A DNA stretch of 31,442 nt, taken from assembly GCA_002448395.1 (NCBI GenBank), contig DJXS01000042.1:1-31442 (forward strand), written 5' to 3'. This DNA comes from Lachnospiraceae bacterium UBA6998 (lineage in GTDB: Bacteria > Bacillota > Clostridia > Lachnospirales > Lachnospiraceae). The position numbers and the translations under genes were made by a program. Shown piece by piece: positions 8,009 to 17,081 of the stretch (the first letter of the stretch is position 1; every line of letters starts with the position of its first letter). The notes beneath the pieces are model-generated. The model made no database searches. It was not told the DNA's origin and saw only the letters and a list, made by a program, of their open reading frames with translations.

Positions 8009-9534
8009 TATTTGCTTATTCTTCCGTAAATTTGGGCGAATTCTTTCATTCTGGCGGCCAGATCTTCCGTAAGTTCTCCGGGAAGCAGTCTCCAGCACCA
8101 GTTTCCGCCCAGGGTAGAAGGCGTATTTATCCTTCCTGCGGACCCGATATCCAGGTAATCCTGGATCGGAATGACCGCGGTGTCCGCGACGCTCTGCATG
8201 GCCAGCCTGATCAGGTCCCAGGTGGCAGTCTGGCTGCAGTTTATGCCGGCGTACTTGTTGATGAACTCTAACTGTTTCTCGTCGGAAGAAATATACCATC
8301 CCCTGGTAGTGTCATTATCATGGGTGCCGGTATATACTACCGCGTTGCTTGTATAGTTATGAGGCAGATAAGTATTGTCCGCGCCGCTTTCGAATGCGAA
8401 CTGTAATACTTTCATTCCCGGGAAACCTGTGCGCTTCACGAGCCTTAGCACTGATTTTGTCAGGTACCCCAGATCTTCCGCGATGATCTCTTTCTCTCCC
8501 AGCTTCTGTTTCATGGCTGCAAACAGAGAATAACCGGGGCCCTTTTTCCATTTTCCTCCCATAGCGTCTTTGTCGCCGTAAGGAACTGCCCAGTACTCGT
8601 CAAATCCTCTGAAGTGATCGATCCTCACGACATCGTAAAGCTTAAAGACATGCTCGAGCCGTTTGATCCACCAGTCGTAGCCTGTAGCCTTGTGATACTT
8701 CCAGCGGTAAATGGGATTGCCCCACAACTGGCCGGTGGCTGAAAAAGCATCCGGCGGCACTCCTGCGACGACTGTGGGGAACCCGTCTTCGTCAAATTCA
8801 AACAGCTCGGGATGACTCCATGTGTCCGCGCTGTCAAAGGCAACATAGATCGGAATATCGCCGATGATCCTTATGCCCTTGCTGTTAGCGTATTCCTTCA
8901 GCTCTTTCCACTGCTTCACGAAGAAGTACTGCAGGAACTCGTAAAATCTGATCTCCTCGTCAAGTCTGATCCTGTAGCTGTCCATGGCAGCCGCCCTGCG
9001 CAGGCGGATATCTTCGGGCCACAGCGTGAACATATCTCCGTCAAAATATTCCTTCACGGCACTGAACAGCGCGTAATCGGGAAGCCATTCGGAATTATCC
9101 CATCTGAAATCCTCGAATGCTCTTCTGTCTTTTTTATAGGCATCCTCTGCCCATTTTCCCGCAGGGCTCAGGCAGAAGGGGCTGTTCGCGTACGCCTTGC
9201 GAAGCAGAGTATATCTGTTCCGGTAGATCTTCTCATAATCCACCGTCCGGGGCTCTTTGCCGAAATCAAACTGATCCGCGGTTTTTCTGTCGATATATCC
9301 CGCCTCGATCAGCGCCTCGGGGTCGATAAAATACGGATTGCCTGCAAATGTCGAAAAGGACTGGTAAGGGGAATCCCCGTAGCCCGTCTGTCCGAGCGGC
9401 AGGATCTGCCAGTATGACTGGCCTGCATCCGCCAGAAAATCCACAAATTCATACGCTTCTTTTGAAAAGCATCCGATCCCGTAGCGGGAAGGAAGGCTTG
9501 CGACCGGAAGCAGTACACCGCATCTTCTGTCCAT
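8008..9534 (-). CDS. malQ: 4-alpha-glucanotransferase (amylomaltase, GH77)
   Basis: A 508-residue cytosolic GH77 enzyme that moves alpha-1,4-glucan segments between maltodextrins, releasing glucose. Catalytic residues are visible: nucleophile Asp306 (RIDHFRGF), acid/base Glu353 (AEDLG) and the third carboxylate Asp406 (HDND). The N-terminal LPVASLPSRYGIG and the 250s loop region VAGVPPDAFSATGQLWGNP are typical of the family. The ribosome binding site AGAGGATG precedes the ATG. It starts 65 bases after rho and may be cotranscribed with it; I saw no strong promoter between them. It would work with glycogen phosphorylase (13080-15416) in breaking down stored or imported glucans. Confidence 0.96.
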   Translation of the reverse strand: MDRRCGVLLPVASLPSRYGIGCFSKEAYEFVDFLADAGQSYWQILPLGQTGYGDSPYQSFSTFAGNPYFIDPEALIEAGYIDRKTADQFDFGKEPRTVDYEKIYRNRYTLLRKAYANSPFCLSPAGKWAEDAYKKDRRAFEDFRWDNSEWLPDYALFSAVKEYFDGDMFTLWPEDIRLRRAAAMDSYRIRLDEEIRFYEFLQYFFVKQWKELKEYANSKGIRIIGDIPIYVAFDSADTWSHPELFEFDEDGFPTVVAGVPPDAFSATGQLWGNPIYRWKYHKATGYDWWIKRLEHVFKLYDVVRIDHFRGFDEYWAVPYGDKDAMGGKWKKGPGYSLFAAMKQKLGEKEIIAEDLGYLTKSVLRLVKRTGFPGMKVLQFAFESGADNTYLPHNYTSNAVVYTGTHDNDTTRGWYISSDEKQLEFINKYAGINCSQTATWDLIRLAMQSVADTAVIPIQDYLDIGSAGRINTPSTLGGNWCWRLLPGELTEDLAARMKEFAQIYGRISK

Positions 9535-9599
9535 TGTCTCATCCTCTGTATAGAATCAATTGTGATGATAACGCTATGAAATACCGTTTTGGTCAGTGA

Positions 9600-10967
9600 T
9601 CAGTAAAACCACTTCTGTTTCTTAACGATGCTCACGAACTCTCCGTTGTTTCTCGTCTTGGCGAAAAGATCAAGCACCTGATTCACCGACTCCTCTGATT
9701 TTACTCCGTTGAAAGCCCTTCTGATCATGTTGATCGCTTCCAGTTCATCCGGCGTCAAAAGAAGATCGTCTCTTCTGGTACTTGAGCGCTGCATATCAAT
9801 CGCGGGGAAGATCCTTCGCTCGGATAATTTGCGGTCCAGCACCATTTCCATGTTGCCGGTGCCCTTGAATTCCTCATAGACAACTTCGTCCATCTTGCTT
9901 CCCGTCTCGATCAGGGCTGTGGCAAGGATCGTGAGGCTTCCTCCCTCTCTCATGTTGCGGGCAGCTCCGAAAAATCGCTTGGGCATATGAAGAGCCGCGG
10001 GATCAAGACCGCCGGACAGCGTTCTGCCGCTGGAAGGTTCCGTAAGGTTATACGCGCGGGTGAGCCTCGTTATGCTGTCAAGCAGGATCATGACATCCTT
10101 CTTGTGTTCTACAAGTCTCTTGGCCCTCTCAATGACCATCTCGGAAACTCTCTTGTGGTGTTCGGGAAGTTCATCGAAAGTCGAGTAGATCACTTCTACG
10201 TTCGGTCCCTCAATTGCCTCTTTGATGTCCGTAACTTCTTCCGGGCGCTCGTCAATGAGCAGGATGATCAGGTGGATCTCGGGGTTATTGGCCTTCACGG
10301 ACTTGGCGACCTCTTTCATCAGGGTCGTCTTACCTGCTTTGGGGGGAGATACGATCATGCCCCTCTGTCCCTTTCCCACAGGGCTAAGAAGGTCCATGAC
10401 TCTCATTGAAATGCTCGCACCGGGTTTTTCGAGGCGGATCCTGTCATCGGGAAAGATCGGCGTCATATCCTCGAAATTATAGCGCTTTGTGGCTTCCTCA
10501 GGCTTGAGCCCGTTGACTGACTTGACAAAAAGAAGCGCTCCGAATTTCTCTCCCTGAGTCTTGACCCTGATATTTCCTTTTACGATGTCGCCCGTCTTGA
10601 GGTTGAACCTTCTGATCTGACTGGGAGCCACATATATATCATTATCTCCCGGAAGATAATTCGCGCATCGGATAAATCCGTAGCCGTCAGGCATGACTTC
10701 AAGGATTCCGTTCGCCAGCTGGCCGCTGTCGAGTTCACTGGCGAACTCATTTTTGTGAATGATAGGCGCATCCGGCTTTTTCTGTTCCGTTTTGGGAATG
10801 CGTCCGCCGTTCTGTGCTGCCAGCAAAAGCGCATCTTCCTCGTCTTTTTTGAGCAGAGCTTCGATAAGTTCGGCTTTCTTGAGCGTGGAGATCTTCTTCA
10901 TTCCTCTGTTTTTAGCAATTTCTTTGAGATTCTGAAGTGCCAGAGATTCATATCTTTCTTTTGTCAT
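9600..10967 (-). CDS. rho: Transcription termination factor Rho
   Basis: A 455-residue hexameric RNA helicase that ends transcription at rut sites. Seen in order: N-terminal SAP-like Rho_N helices (about 5-40), a short charged insert, the cold-shock-type RNA-binding domain with RNP motif GYGFIR (95-100), Walker [11 protein letters not shown] (207-216), Walker [10 protein letters not shown] (293-301), and the Q-loop and R-loop region with [18 protein letters not shown]. The insert between Rho_N and the RNA-binding domain is short, unlike the long inserts of some anaerobes. GAAGGAG lies 6 bases before the ATG. The leader is about 140 bases long and holds a stem-loop, which may allow autoregulation. 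Confidence 0.97.
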   Translation of the reverse strand: MTKERYESLALQNLKEIAKNRGMKKISTLKKAELIEALLKKDEEDALLLAAQNGGRIPKTEQKKPDAPIIHKNEFASELDSGQLANGILEVMPDGYGFIRCANYLPGDNDIYVAPSQIRRFNLKTGDIVKGNIRVKTQGEKFGALLFVKSVNGLKPEEATKRYNFEDMTPIFPDDRIRLEKPGASISMRVMDLLSPVGKGQRGMIVSPPKAGKTTLMKEVAKSVKANNPEIHLIILLIDERPEEVTDIKEAIEGPNVEVIYSTFDELPEHHKRVSEMVIERAKRLVEHKKDVMILLDSITRLTRAYNLTEPSSGRTLSGGLDPAALHMPKRFFGAARNMREGGSLTILATALIETGSKMDEVVYEEFKGTGNMEMVLDRKLSERRIFPAIDMQRSSTRRDDLLLTPDELEAINMIRRAFNGVKSEESVNQVLDLFAKTRNNGEFVSIVKKQKWFY

Positions 10968-10998
10968 GGTTCTCCTTCAATATATAGATAAACATGAA

Positions 10999-11017
10999 CC
11001 GGCTCAGACACAGCCGG
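10999..11017 (-). other. Stem-loop in the rho leader
   Basis: Stem CCGGCT / AGCCGG (10999-11004 with 11012-11017) with a 7-base loop. In the minus reading it is followed by TTCATGTTTATC, only weakly U-rich. It stands about 30 bases before the rho start. It may be a weak terminator for DUF4364 transcripts or part of a rho attenuation leader. Confidence 0.5.
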
Positions 11018-11112
11018 ATTATCGCGATCAAAAACTATTCTGATTTAATTCTTAAGTGGGGTAATGACTGCAGACTATCGCATGATACGGACAGATTACG
11101 CTGCCTGTTAGA

Positions 11113-11140
11113 ATTATCGCTTACATTGTAAGCCCATCAA
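11113..11140 (-). promoter_or_regulatory. Putative rho promoter with a palindrome filling the spacer
   Basis: The minus strand has -35 TTGATG (11135-11140, overlapping the DUF4364 stop codon) and -10 GATAAT (11113-11118) at 16 bases. The spacer is almost entirely the 15-base palindrome GCTTACATTGTAAGC (11119-11133). A protein bound there would block RNA polymerase. The palindrome is seen; the promoter and operator roles are inferred. Confidence 0.5.
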
Positions 11141-11649
11141 AATAAATTTTCAATCAGAGAGTTATAAATCTTCTCGTTTTTCTCAGGCCACTTGCGGCAT
11201 ATTTCTTCCGCCAGCCCTTTATCGGGCACCTGAAGCCTGATCTCCATCACAGGATCATTTCTCTCCATGACCTTCAGGACAACATTGTACATTCCGTTCT
11301 CTGACGGTATACAGTCCGCTCTTACGGATTGCTCGCTGCGAAGGACCGTTCCCTCACTCCTCAGGAAATCATCTGCCTGCTTTGTGATCTCCCTCCCCAG
11401 ATCCGCCTTAAAGATCCGCAGAGTCTGCCTGCCATCAGACGTGATCCGGTAAAAACATCTGTCTCCGGAATTTCTCGAGCGCACAAGTCCGCTCTTTTCG
11501 ATCTCCGCATAAGTCTGCATCAGAGACACAAAATTGACATATCCCTTCTCAAGCAGAAAGGAGGAAAGCCTGTCCATGGCGATCTCTCCGTCCGCTTTAT
11601 CCAGAAGATACAGTATTATCAGTTTATAAATAGCAAGAGGTGACGACAT
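11137..11649 (-). CDS. DUF4364-family protein, winged-helix-like regulator
   Basis: A 170-residue cytosolic protein of the DUF4364 family, which is common in Clostridia and not characterised. The N-terminal half (about 1-80) looks like a PadR/MarR-like winged helix: a short helix pair, a helix-turn-helix near LSSFLLEKGYVNFVSLMQTY, then a hydrophilic wing near SRNSGDRCFYRIT. The C-terminal half holds a beta-rich segment (about 115-150) and a final helix. GAGGAAG precedes the ATG. It starts 54 bases after the rarA stop and seems to close the glgP-rarA-DUF4364 run. DNA binding is inferred from the predicted fold only; its target is unknown. Confidence 0.8.
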   Translation of the reverse strand: MSSPLAIYKLIILYLLDKADGEIAMDRLSSFLLEKGYVNFVSLMQTYAEIEKSGLVRSRNSGDRCFYRITSDGRQTLRIFKADLGREITKQADDFLRSEGTVLRSEQSVRADCIPSENGMYNVVLKVMERNDPVMEIRLQVPDKGLAEEICRKWPEKNEKIYNSLIENLF

Positions 11650-11703
11650 ATTTCTTCCTCATGATCCCGTTTCCGGGTCAAAACAGTGACTGAGCCCGCC
11701 CTT

Positions 11704-13071
11704 TCACTCTTCCCGGGATCTGGGAAGAAGCTGTTCAGGCTCTGTATACCTGCTGTCATTGGTCAGAGAGGCCATATGTTCTCTGATCTTCTTTTCGTAA
11801 CCGTTGCCGGAAGGAGTATAAAACCTTTCTCCGCGCAGTTTCTCCGGAAGCAGCGGCTGGCCTGCATAATGCTGTTCATAGTCGTGGGCGTACTGATATC
11901 CGATCCCTCTTCCGAGTCCCTGCGCGCCTTTATAATGAGCGTCCTGCAGATAGCCCGGGATCGGCAGACTCCCTGTCTCCCGCACAATCCTTCCTGCTGC
12001 CATGATCGATTCCACAGCGGTATTGCTCTTGGGCGCAGTAGCGACATATTCCGCTGCCTGGGCCAGGATGATCTTCGATTCAGGCATTCCGATCCTCTCA
12101 CAAGCCAGCGAACAGTTCACCGCTACAACTATGGCATTCGGATCAGCATTCCCCACATCCTCGGAAGCGCAGATCATGATCCTGCGGGCTATGAACACAG
12201 GATCCTCTCCCGCCTCCAGCATACGCGCCAGATAGTATACCGCGGCATCAGGGTCACTCCCCCGCATACTCTTTATGAACGCGGAGATCGTGTCATAGTG
12301 GTTATCCCCGTTTTTATCATAGCGGGTCGTCTTCTTCTGAATGCATTCTTTCACTACGTCCATCGTCAGATGGATCTTCCCGTCCGCGCTCCTTTCCGTT
12401 GTCATGACGCCAAGTTCAATGGCGTTGAGAGCACGTCTTGCGTCTCCGCCGGACATCTCCGCGAGAAACCGGGCGGCATCTTCGTCGATCACGGCGTCGT
12501 ATGCTCCCATTCCCCGCTCTGTATCATACACCGCGCGGCCTATCAGTTCCAGTATATCCTCTGTGGAAAGAGGTGTGAGTTCAAAGATCATCGACCTTGA
12601 CAGAAGAGCTCCGTTCACTTCAAAATAGGGATTTTCGGTAGTCGCGCCGATCAGTGTCAGGGTGCCGTCCTCCACAAAAGGCAGCAGGTAATCCTGCTGC
12701 GATTTGTTGAAGCGGTGTATCTCGTCGATAAAGAGGATCGTCTTAAGGCCGTACATCCCGCGCCTGTCCTGCGCCTCTTTCACTACCTGCTCCATATCTT
12801 TCTTGCCGGCCGATGTAGCGTTGATCTGCTGGAACTGTGCCTTGGTCGCGTTGGCGATCACCTTGGCCAGCGTTGTTTTACCGGTACCGGGCGGGCCGTA
12901 GAAAATAAGGCTGCTGATCTTATCAGCTTTGATCGCCCTGTAGAGGAGTTTCCCCTTTCCGATGATGTGCTGCTGCCCCACGACTTCTTCCAGCCTGACC
13001 GGGCGAAGGCGCGCGGCAAGCGGTGACTCCGTCTCCTGCGCGCTCTCCCTCATAAAATCAAAAAGATCCAT
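11704..13071 (-). CDS. rarA: RarA/MgsA replication-associated AAA+ ATPase
   Basis: A 455-residue clamp-loader-like ATPase that acts at stalled or gapped replication forks and interacts with single-strand binding protein and the replisome. Seen: Walker A GPPGTGKT (59-66), Walker B LFIDEIHR (113-120), sensor 1 near LIGATTENPYFE, and the C-terminal MgsA/RarA tetramerisation domain with GSDPDAAVYYLARMLEAGEDP and the GYQYAHDY region. Length is typical. Its ribosome binding site AAAGGAT overlaps the glgP stop codon, and only 8 bases separate the two genes, so they are almost certainly cotranscribed and perhaps translationally coupled. Confidence 0.95.
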   Translation of the reverse strand: MDLFDFMRESAQETESPLAARLRPVRLEEVVGQQHIIGKGKLLYRAIKADKISSLIFYGPPGTGKTTLAKVIANATKAQFQQINATSAGKKDMEQVVKEAQDRRGMYGLKTILFIDEIHRFNKSQQDYLLPFVEDGTLTLIGATTENPYFEVNGALLSRSMIFELTPLSTEDILELIGRAVYDTERGMGAYDAVIDEDAARFLAEMSGGDARRALNAIELGVMTTERSADGKIHLTMDVVKECIQKKTTRYDKNGDNHYDTISAFIKSMRGSDPDAAVYYLARMLEAGEDPVFIARRIMICASEDVGNADPNAIVVAVNCSLACERIGMPESKIILAQAAEYVATAPKSNTAVESIMAAGRIVRETGSLPIPGYLQDAHYKGAQGLGRGIGYQYAHDYEQHYAGQPLLPEKLRGERFYTPSGNGYEKKIREHMASLTNDSRYTEPEQLLPRSREE

Positions 13072-13079
13072 ATAATCCT

Positions 13080-15416
13080 TTACTTTCCTTCCTCGGAATA
13101 GGTCTTGAACGATTTAAGTTTCCAGATATCCCTGTTGTATTCCGCGATCGTGCGGTCCGATGAGAAGTATGACGCTCCCGCGATATTCAGAAGCGCTTTT
13201 TTGTTCCAGGACATTCTGTCCTCGTAATCATGCAGCATCCGGTCCTTCACTTCGATATAGGACTCCAGATCTAATAGTGCCATGTATCTGTCATTGGTCC
13301 GGATCTCATTGTAAAGCCGTTCCAGGTTCTCTCTGCGGCCTTGGGCCAGCATCTGAGGACTGACAATGAAATCGACTGCCTCCCTGACCTTTTCGCTGCT
13401 GTTATATATGAGGGAAGGATCATAGTCCCCTCGCTCATAGTGGCCTATGACCTCCTCCGCGCTGACTCCGAAGAGATAGATGTTCTCCTCTCCCGCAGAC
13501 TCACATAACTCGACATTAGCCCCGTCATTGGTTCCAAGCGTCAGAGCTCCATTGAGCATCAGCTTCATATTTCCCGTCCCTGACGCTTCTCTTGAAGCTA
13601 GTGAAATCTGTTCGGAAATATCCGCGGCCGGGATCATTCTCTCAGCGTAGGTCACATTGTAATTTGTGACCATTACCAATCTCATGTACTGATTCGCTTC
13701 AGGATCGCCGTTGATGATATCACTAAGGACAAGGATCAGGTGAATGATGTCCTGAGCCAGCACATAGGCTGATGCCGCTTTCCCGCCGAAGATATAATTG
13801 ACCGGCCGTTCCGGCACTTTTCCTCTCTTGATCTCAAGATATTTGTGGATCACATACAGGGCATTTAAATGCTGTCTTTTATATTCATGGATCCGCTTGA
13901 TCTGCATGTCATAGATGCCGTCCGGAAGAAGTTCTACGCCTTCTCTCAACTTTATGAAATATGAAAGGCGTGCCTTTGCTCCTGCCTTGATCTCCTCGAG
14001 CTCATGCAGGGCTTCCGGATCGTCCGCAAACACCCTCAGGTCCTCCAGGCGGGCGGGATCCAGCTTGTAATCATTCCCTATTTTGGCACTGATCCAGTCA
14101 GACAGCTCGGAATTGCAGCCGTACAGCCAGCGGCGGAATGAGATACCGTTAGTCTTGTTGCTGAACTTCTCCGGGTAGATCTGATACAGACCGCTGAGCT
14201 GGGATTCCTCCAGGATCTTCGTGTGGATCTTCGCCACTCCGTTCACCGAAAAGCCGAAATGGACGCACAGATTGGCCATATGCACTCTTTTTTCCGTGTC
14301 AATGATCCACACGGAAGGATCATGATACCTGTTCTTGATGATCAGATCAAGTCTGTGAATGATAGGAACGAGCTGAGGCACCACCTCAGAGAGCTGATCG
14401 ACAGACCACGTCTCAAGCGCCTCCGCGAGGATCGTGTGGTTCGTATAGGCGCAGGTCTTCGTGACGACCTTGACCGCCTCCATAAAGGAAAGCGCTTTAT
14501 CATCAGTAAGGATGCGGATCAGTTCCGGAATGATCAGCGACGGATGCGTGTCGTTGATCTGGATGACCGCATAGTCATACATTCTCCTAAGGTCGCATTT
14601 GCGCGCTTTCATCTCGCTCAGGATCTGCTGCGCCGCGCAGCTCACCAGGAAATACTGTTGATAAAGGCGAAGGATCTTTCCCGCCTCATCGGAATCATCC
14701 GGATATACAAACAGTGTCAGATTCTTATCGATCGCGCTCTTATCAAATTCGATCCCGTCATGAACAATAGATCCGTCCGCGCTCTCGAGATCAAAGAGCC
14801 TTAGTTTGTTGACGCCGCTGTGATAGCCGGCGATACTGATCTCATACATGCGCGCCCTGACCTTGTATCTGCCAAGGTTTACATCAAATTTGACATCCGT
14901 CAGATCCTCCCAGGAGTCCCACTGGATCCAGGGATCCTTGTCCATCTTCTGCATATAGTCTGAGAAGGATTGCCGGAACAGTCCGTATCGATAGTTGATG
15001 CCCAGGCCCTCCGCAGGATAGCCAAGCGTCGCTATGGAGTCCATAAAGCATGCCGACAGACGGCCCAGGCCGCCGCTGCCGAGGGAGGGCTCAGGCTCAT
15101 ATTCCAGAACATTCTGAAGATTCTTGCCGTACCGGGCGAGAAGCTTTTCCGCCTTTCTGTAGATCCCGAGATTGATCAGCGTATTGAGGAGAAATCTTCC
15201 GGGCAGAAATTCCGCCGAGACATAGTAGACCTTCTTCTCTCCGCTGTTCTTCTCACTGATTTTGAGGATTCTCTTGATCAGCAGCATCAGAATAAAATAT
15301 GTCTCTTCATCCCCGCATTTTTCAAGCGGTTTTCCGAATCGCTCATGGGACAGCTCCGTGAGCTGCTTCTCCATATTCATTACCATAACGTCAAAGATCA
15401 TGTTTCTGTAGCCCAT
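13080..15416 (-). CDS. glgP: Glycogen/alpha-glucan phosphorylase (GT35)
   Basis: A 778-residue PLP-dependent enzyme that releases glucose-1-phosphate from glycogen or maltodextrin ends. Seen: the N-terminal glucan phosphorylase fold with EPEPSLGSGGLGRLSACFMDS, the substrate-site run QINDTHPSLIIPEL, KTNGISFRRWL, the phosphate/PLP site RIHEYKRQHLN, and the PLP lysine Lys618 in EASGTGNMK. The frame opens with a GTG at 15422, but the ATG at 15416 lies at the right distance (7 bases) from AGGAG and is preferred. An extended -10 promoter lies upstream at 15453-15481. It heads the run glgP-rarA-DUF4364. It is somewhat shorter than E. coli GlgP (about 815), as is usual for Firmicutes. Confidence 0.95.
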   Translation of the reverse strand: MGYRNMIFDVMVMNMEKQLTELSHERFGKPLEKCGDEETYFILMLLIKRILKISEKNSGEKKVYYVSAEFLPGRFLLNTLINLGIYRKAEKLLARYGKNLQNVLEYEPEPSLGSGGLGRLSACFMDSIATLGYPAEGLGINYRYGLFRQSFSDYMQKMDKDPWIQWDSWEDLTDVKFDVNLGRYKVRARMYEISIAGYHSGVNKLRLFDLESADGSIVHDGIEFDKSAIDKNLTLFVYPDDSDEAGKILRLYQQYFLVSCAAQQILSEMKARKCDLRRMYDYAVIQINDTHPSLIIPELIRILTDDKALSFMEAVKVVTKTCAYTNHTILAEALETWSVDQLSEVVPQLVPIIHRLDLIIKNRYHDPSVWIIDTEKRVHMANLCVHFGFSVNGVAKIHTKILEESQLSGLYQIYPEKFSNKTNGISFRRWLYGCNSELSDWISAKIGNDYKLDPARLEDLRVFADDPEALHELEEIKAGAKARLSYFIKLREGVELLPDGIYDMQIKRIHEYKRQHLNALYVIHKYLEIKRGKVPERPVNYIFGGKAASAYVLAQDIIHLILVLSDIINGDPEANQYMRLVMVTNYNVTYAERMIPAADISEQISLASREASGTGNMKLMLNGALTLGTNDGANVELCESAGEENIYLFGVSAEEVIGHYERGDYDPSLIYNSSEKVREAVDFIVSPQMLAQGRRENLERLYNEIRTNDRYMALLDLESYIEVKDRMLHDYEDRMSWNKKALLNIAGASYFSSDRTIAEYNRDIWKLKSFKTYSEEGK

Positions 15417-15452
15417 AGACACTCTCCTCGAAGGCCTTCCGCAGTTTTACTT

Positions 15453-15481
15453 ATGATATCAGATTCAAAATACAGGGGCAA
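15453..15481 (-). promoter_or_regulatory. Promoter of glgP-rarA-DUF4364
   Basis: The minus strand has -35 TTGCCC (15476-15481) and -10 TATCAT (15453-15458) at 17 bases, with TGA before the -10 (extended -10). It begins right after the rsmF stop codon and lies about 37 bases before the glgP ATG. Confidence 0.65.
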
Positions 15482-16966
15482 TCAATACGGTCTTCTGAGA
15501 CCTTTCGGATAATGATTCTTGATCTGATCCCCGGAGAGCTTGCCCCAGCCGCAGCTGAATCCGCAGTCTGTTACAAGGCACCATCCCTTTTGTCCGGAAA
15601 TCTGCGCGCAGTCCTGTGTCCGCAGACTCTCTCCCCGCAGATACGCGCGGGCTGCATTCCCGTCACCGGGAACATCTTCTGAGCCGTCGGAGAGCTCTGC
15701 GAAGCACTTCACGTCCCCGGCTTCCAGTGCCGCTGCCAGGGCGTGGGACGGCTCGAACCGGTTCTTTTTGAGAGTACCCAGATGAAGCCCCGGCCGCAGG
15801 ACTTTCAGTCCGTCCAGCCCGACGCATTCGGGAATTCTGTACAGTTCTTTGCCAAACAGCATCAAAACAGCTCCTGTCCCGTCTTTGCCGCCCGTCTCAA
15901 GTTTGCTGATCCCCCTCTGCGACAGTGTCTCTTCGCAGAATTCCTTAAATAGCTTTATGGCTTCACGGTCTTTTACAGGTTTTCCTCCGGCCGCTCTTCT
16001 TCTGAGCGCGGAACCTTCTTTCCTGAAAACAGCCAGATAATGCCCCTCTCCCTCAAGCTTATGAGGCCACAGGCGGATCGTTCCGCTCAGAGAATCCGCG
16101 ATCTGTTCCGGGATCCCTTCTCCGGAAACATATTCTGGCCTGCCGGCTGAAAGCCCGGTGAGCTTCATATATTCGACGCCTAAAGACGACGGAAGATCCA
16201 GGATCTGGAATTCGGGATGCCGCATGACAAACTTCGCAGCGTTCTGTTCGTTCTCCTGCGGCGCGAATGTGCAGGTGGAGTACACCAGTGTCCCTCCCGG
16301 CGCTGTCATTTCCGCCGCGCAGTCCAGGATCCCGCTCTGCCTGCGCGCGCACAGTTCCACGTTTTCCGGGCTCCAGTTCGGGATCGCTTCCTCTTCCTTC
16401 CTGAACATCCCCTCTCCGGAACACGGCGCATCTACGACAACTGTGTCAAAATACAGAGGAAATCTCTCTGCCAGCTTCTTTGGATCTTCATTCAGGACCA
16501 CGGCGTTGGAAATCCCCATTCTCTCAATATTCTGGGAGAGAATCTTCGCTCTCGCCGGATGGATCTCATTGGAGTACAGAATCCCCTCTCCTTCAAGCAT
16601 GGACGCCAGCTGTGTGCTTTTTCCGCCGGGAGCCGCGCACAGATCAAGAACTCTCATGCCGGGTCTGACCCCCGAGAGGGCAGCCACCGCCATAGCGCTT
16701 GGTTCCTGTATATAGTAGGCTCCGGCCTCATGAAGAGGATGTTTGCCGGGCCTCTTTAACGGATCATAATAATAGCCGTGAGGTGCCCAGGGAATAGGCT
16801 GCATGTCAAACAAAGAGGAAGACTCCAATGTTTTGGCCTTCTCCCTCAGTGTGTTCACACGAAGTCCGGGTCTTCTGGTATCCTCATAGGATCTCAGAAA
16901 GGCGTCGTATTCTTCCCCCAGCATTTGCTTCATCCGTTCTTCGAATTTTAAAGGCAGTCCGTTCAA
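15482..16966 (-). CDS. rsmF: RsmF-family rRNA m5C methyltransferase (NOL1/NOP2/Sun)
   Basis: A 494-residue SAM-dependent rRNA cytosine-5 methyltransferase. Seen: SAM-binding motif I DLCAAPGGK (108-116), catalytic pair Cys182 (DAPCSG) and Cys232 (STCTF), and after about residue 300 the C-terminal RsmF-type and PUA-like region that binds RNA. The frame opens at a TTG at 16987, but the TTG at 16966 (reading NGLPLKFEERM after the initiator) is chosen because GGAGA lies 8 bases before it and it gives the usual family start. Exact rRNA position modified cannot be told from sequence; Firmicutes members differ from E. coli RsmF. It diverges from the symporter gene on the plus strand. Confidence 0.9.
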   Translation of the reverse strand: MNGLPLKFEERMKQMLGEEYDAFLRSYEDTRRPGLRVNTLREKAKTLESSSLFDMQPIPWAPHGYYYDPLKRPGKHPLHEAGAYYIQEPSAMAVAALSGVRPGMRVLDLCAAPGGKSTQLASMLEGEGILYSNEIHPARAKILSQNIERMGISNAVVLNEDPKKLAERFPLYFDTVVVDAPCSGEGMFRKEEEAIPNWSPENVELCARRQSGILDCAAEMTAPGGTLVYSTCTFAPQENEQNAAKFVMRHPEFQILDLPSSLGVEYMKLTGLSAGRPEYVSGEGIPEQIADSLSGTIRLWPHKLEGEGHYLAVFRKEGSALRRRAAGGKPVKDREAIKLFKEFCEETLSQRGISKLETGGKDGTGAVLMLFGKELYRIPECVGLDGLKVLRPGLHLGTLKKNRFEPSHALAAALEAGDVKCFAELSDGSEDVPGDGNAARAYLRGESLRTQDCAQISGQKGWCLVTDCGFSCGWGKLSGDQIKNHYPKGLRRPY

Positions 16967-16991
16967 TCTCTTATCTCCATCTTTCAAGCTG

Positions 16992-17038
16992 CCGGCTGCT
17001 CAAGCCGGATTTACAACTTTACGGTTTCATTCTAAAAT
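16992..17038 (+). promoter_or_regulatory. Promoter of the symporter gene with GC-rich stem just upstream
   Basis: The plus strand has -35 TTTACA (17010-17015) and -10 TAAAAT (17033-17038) at exactly 17 bases, about 44 bases before the symporter ATG. Immediately upstream lies an inverted repeat CCGGCT / AGCCGG (16992-16997 with 17003-17008). On the minus strand a TATAAT (17057-17062) without a good -35 could serve rsmF. Confidence 0.6.
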
Positions 17039-17081
17039 AGTGGTGTGCATTATTTGATTATACACAAAAAAGGGGGAACGT

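Noticed and set aside
17021..17034. Possible CcpA cre site between rsmF and the symporter
   Set aside because: On the minus strand it misses three positions of the cre consensus, including both bases of the closing CA.
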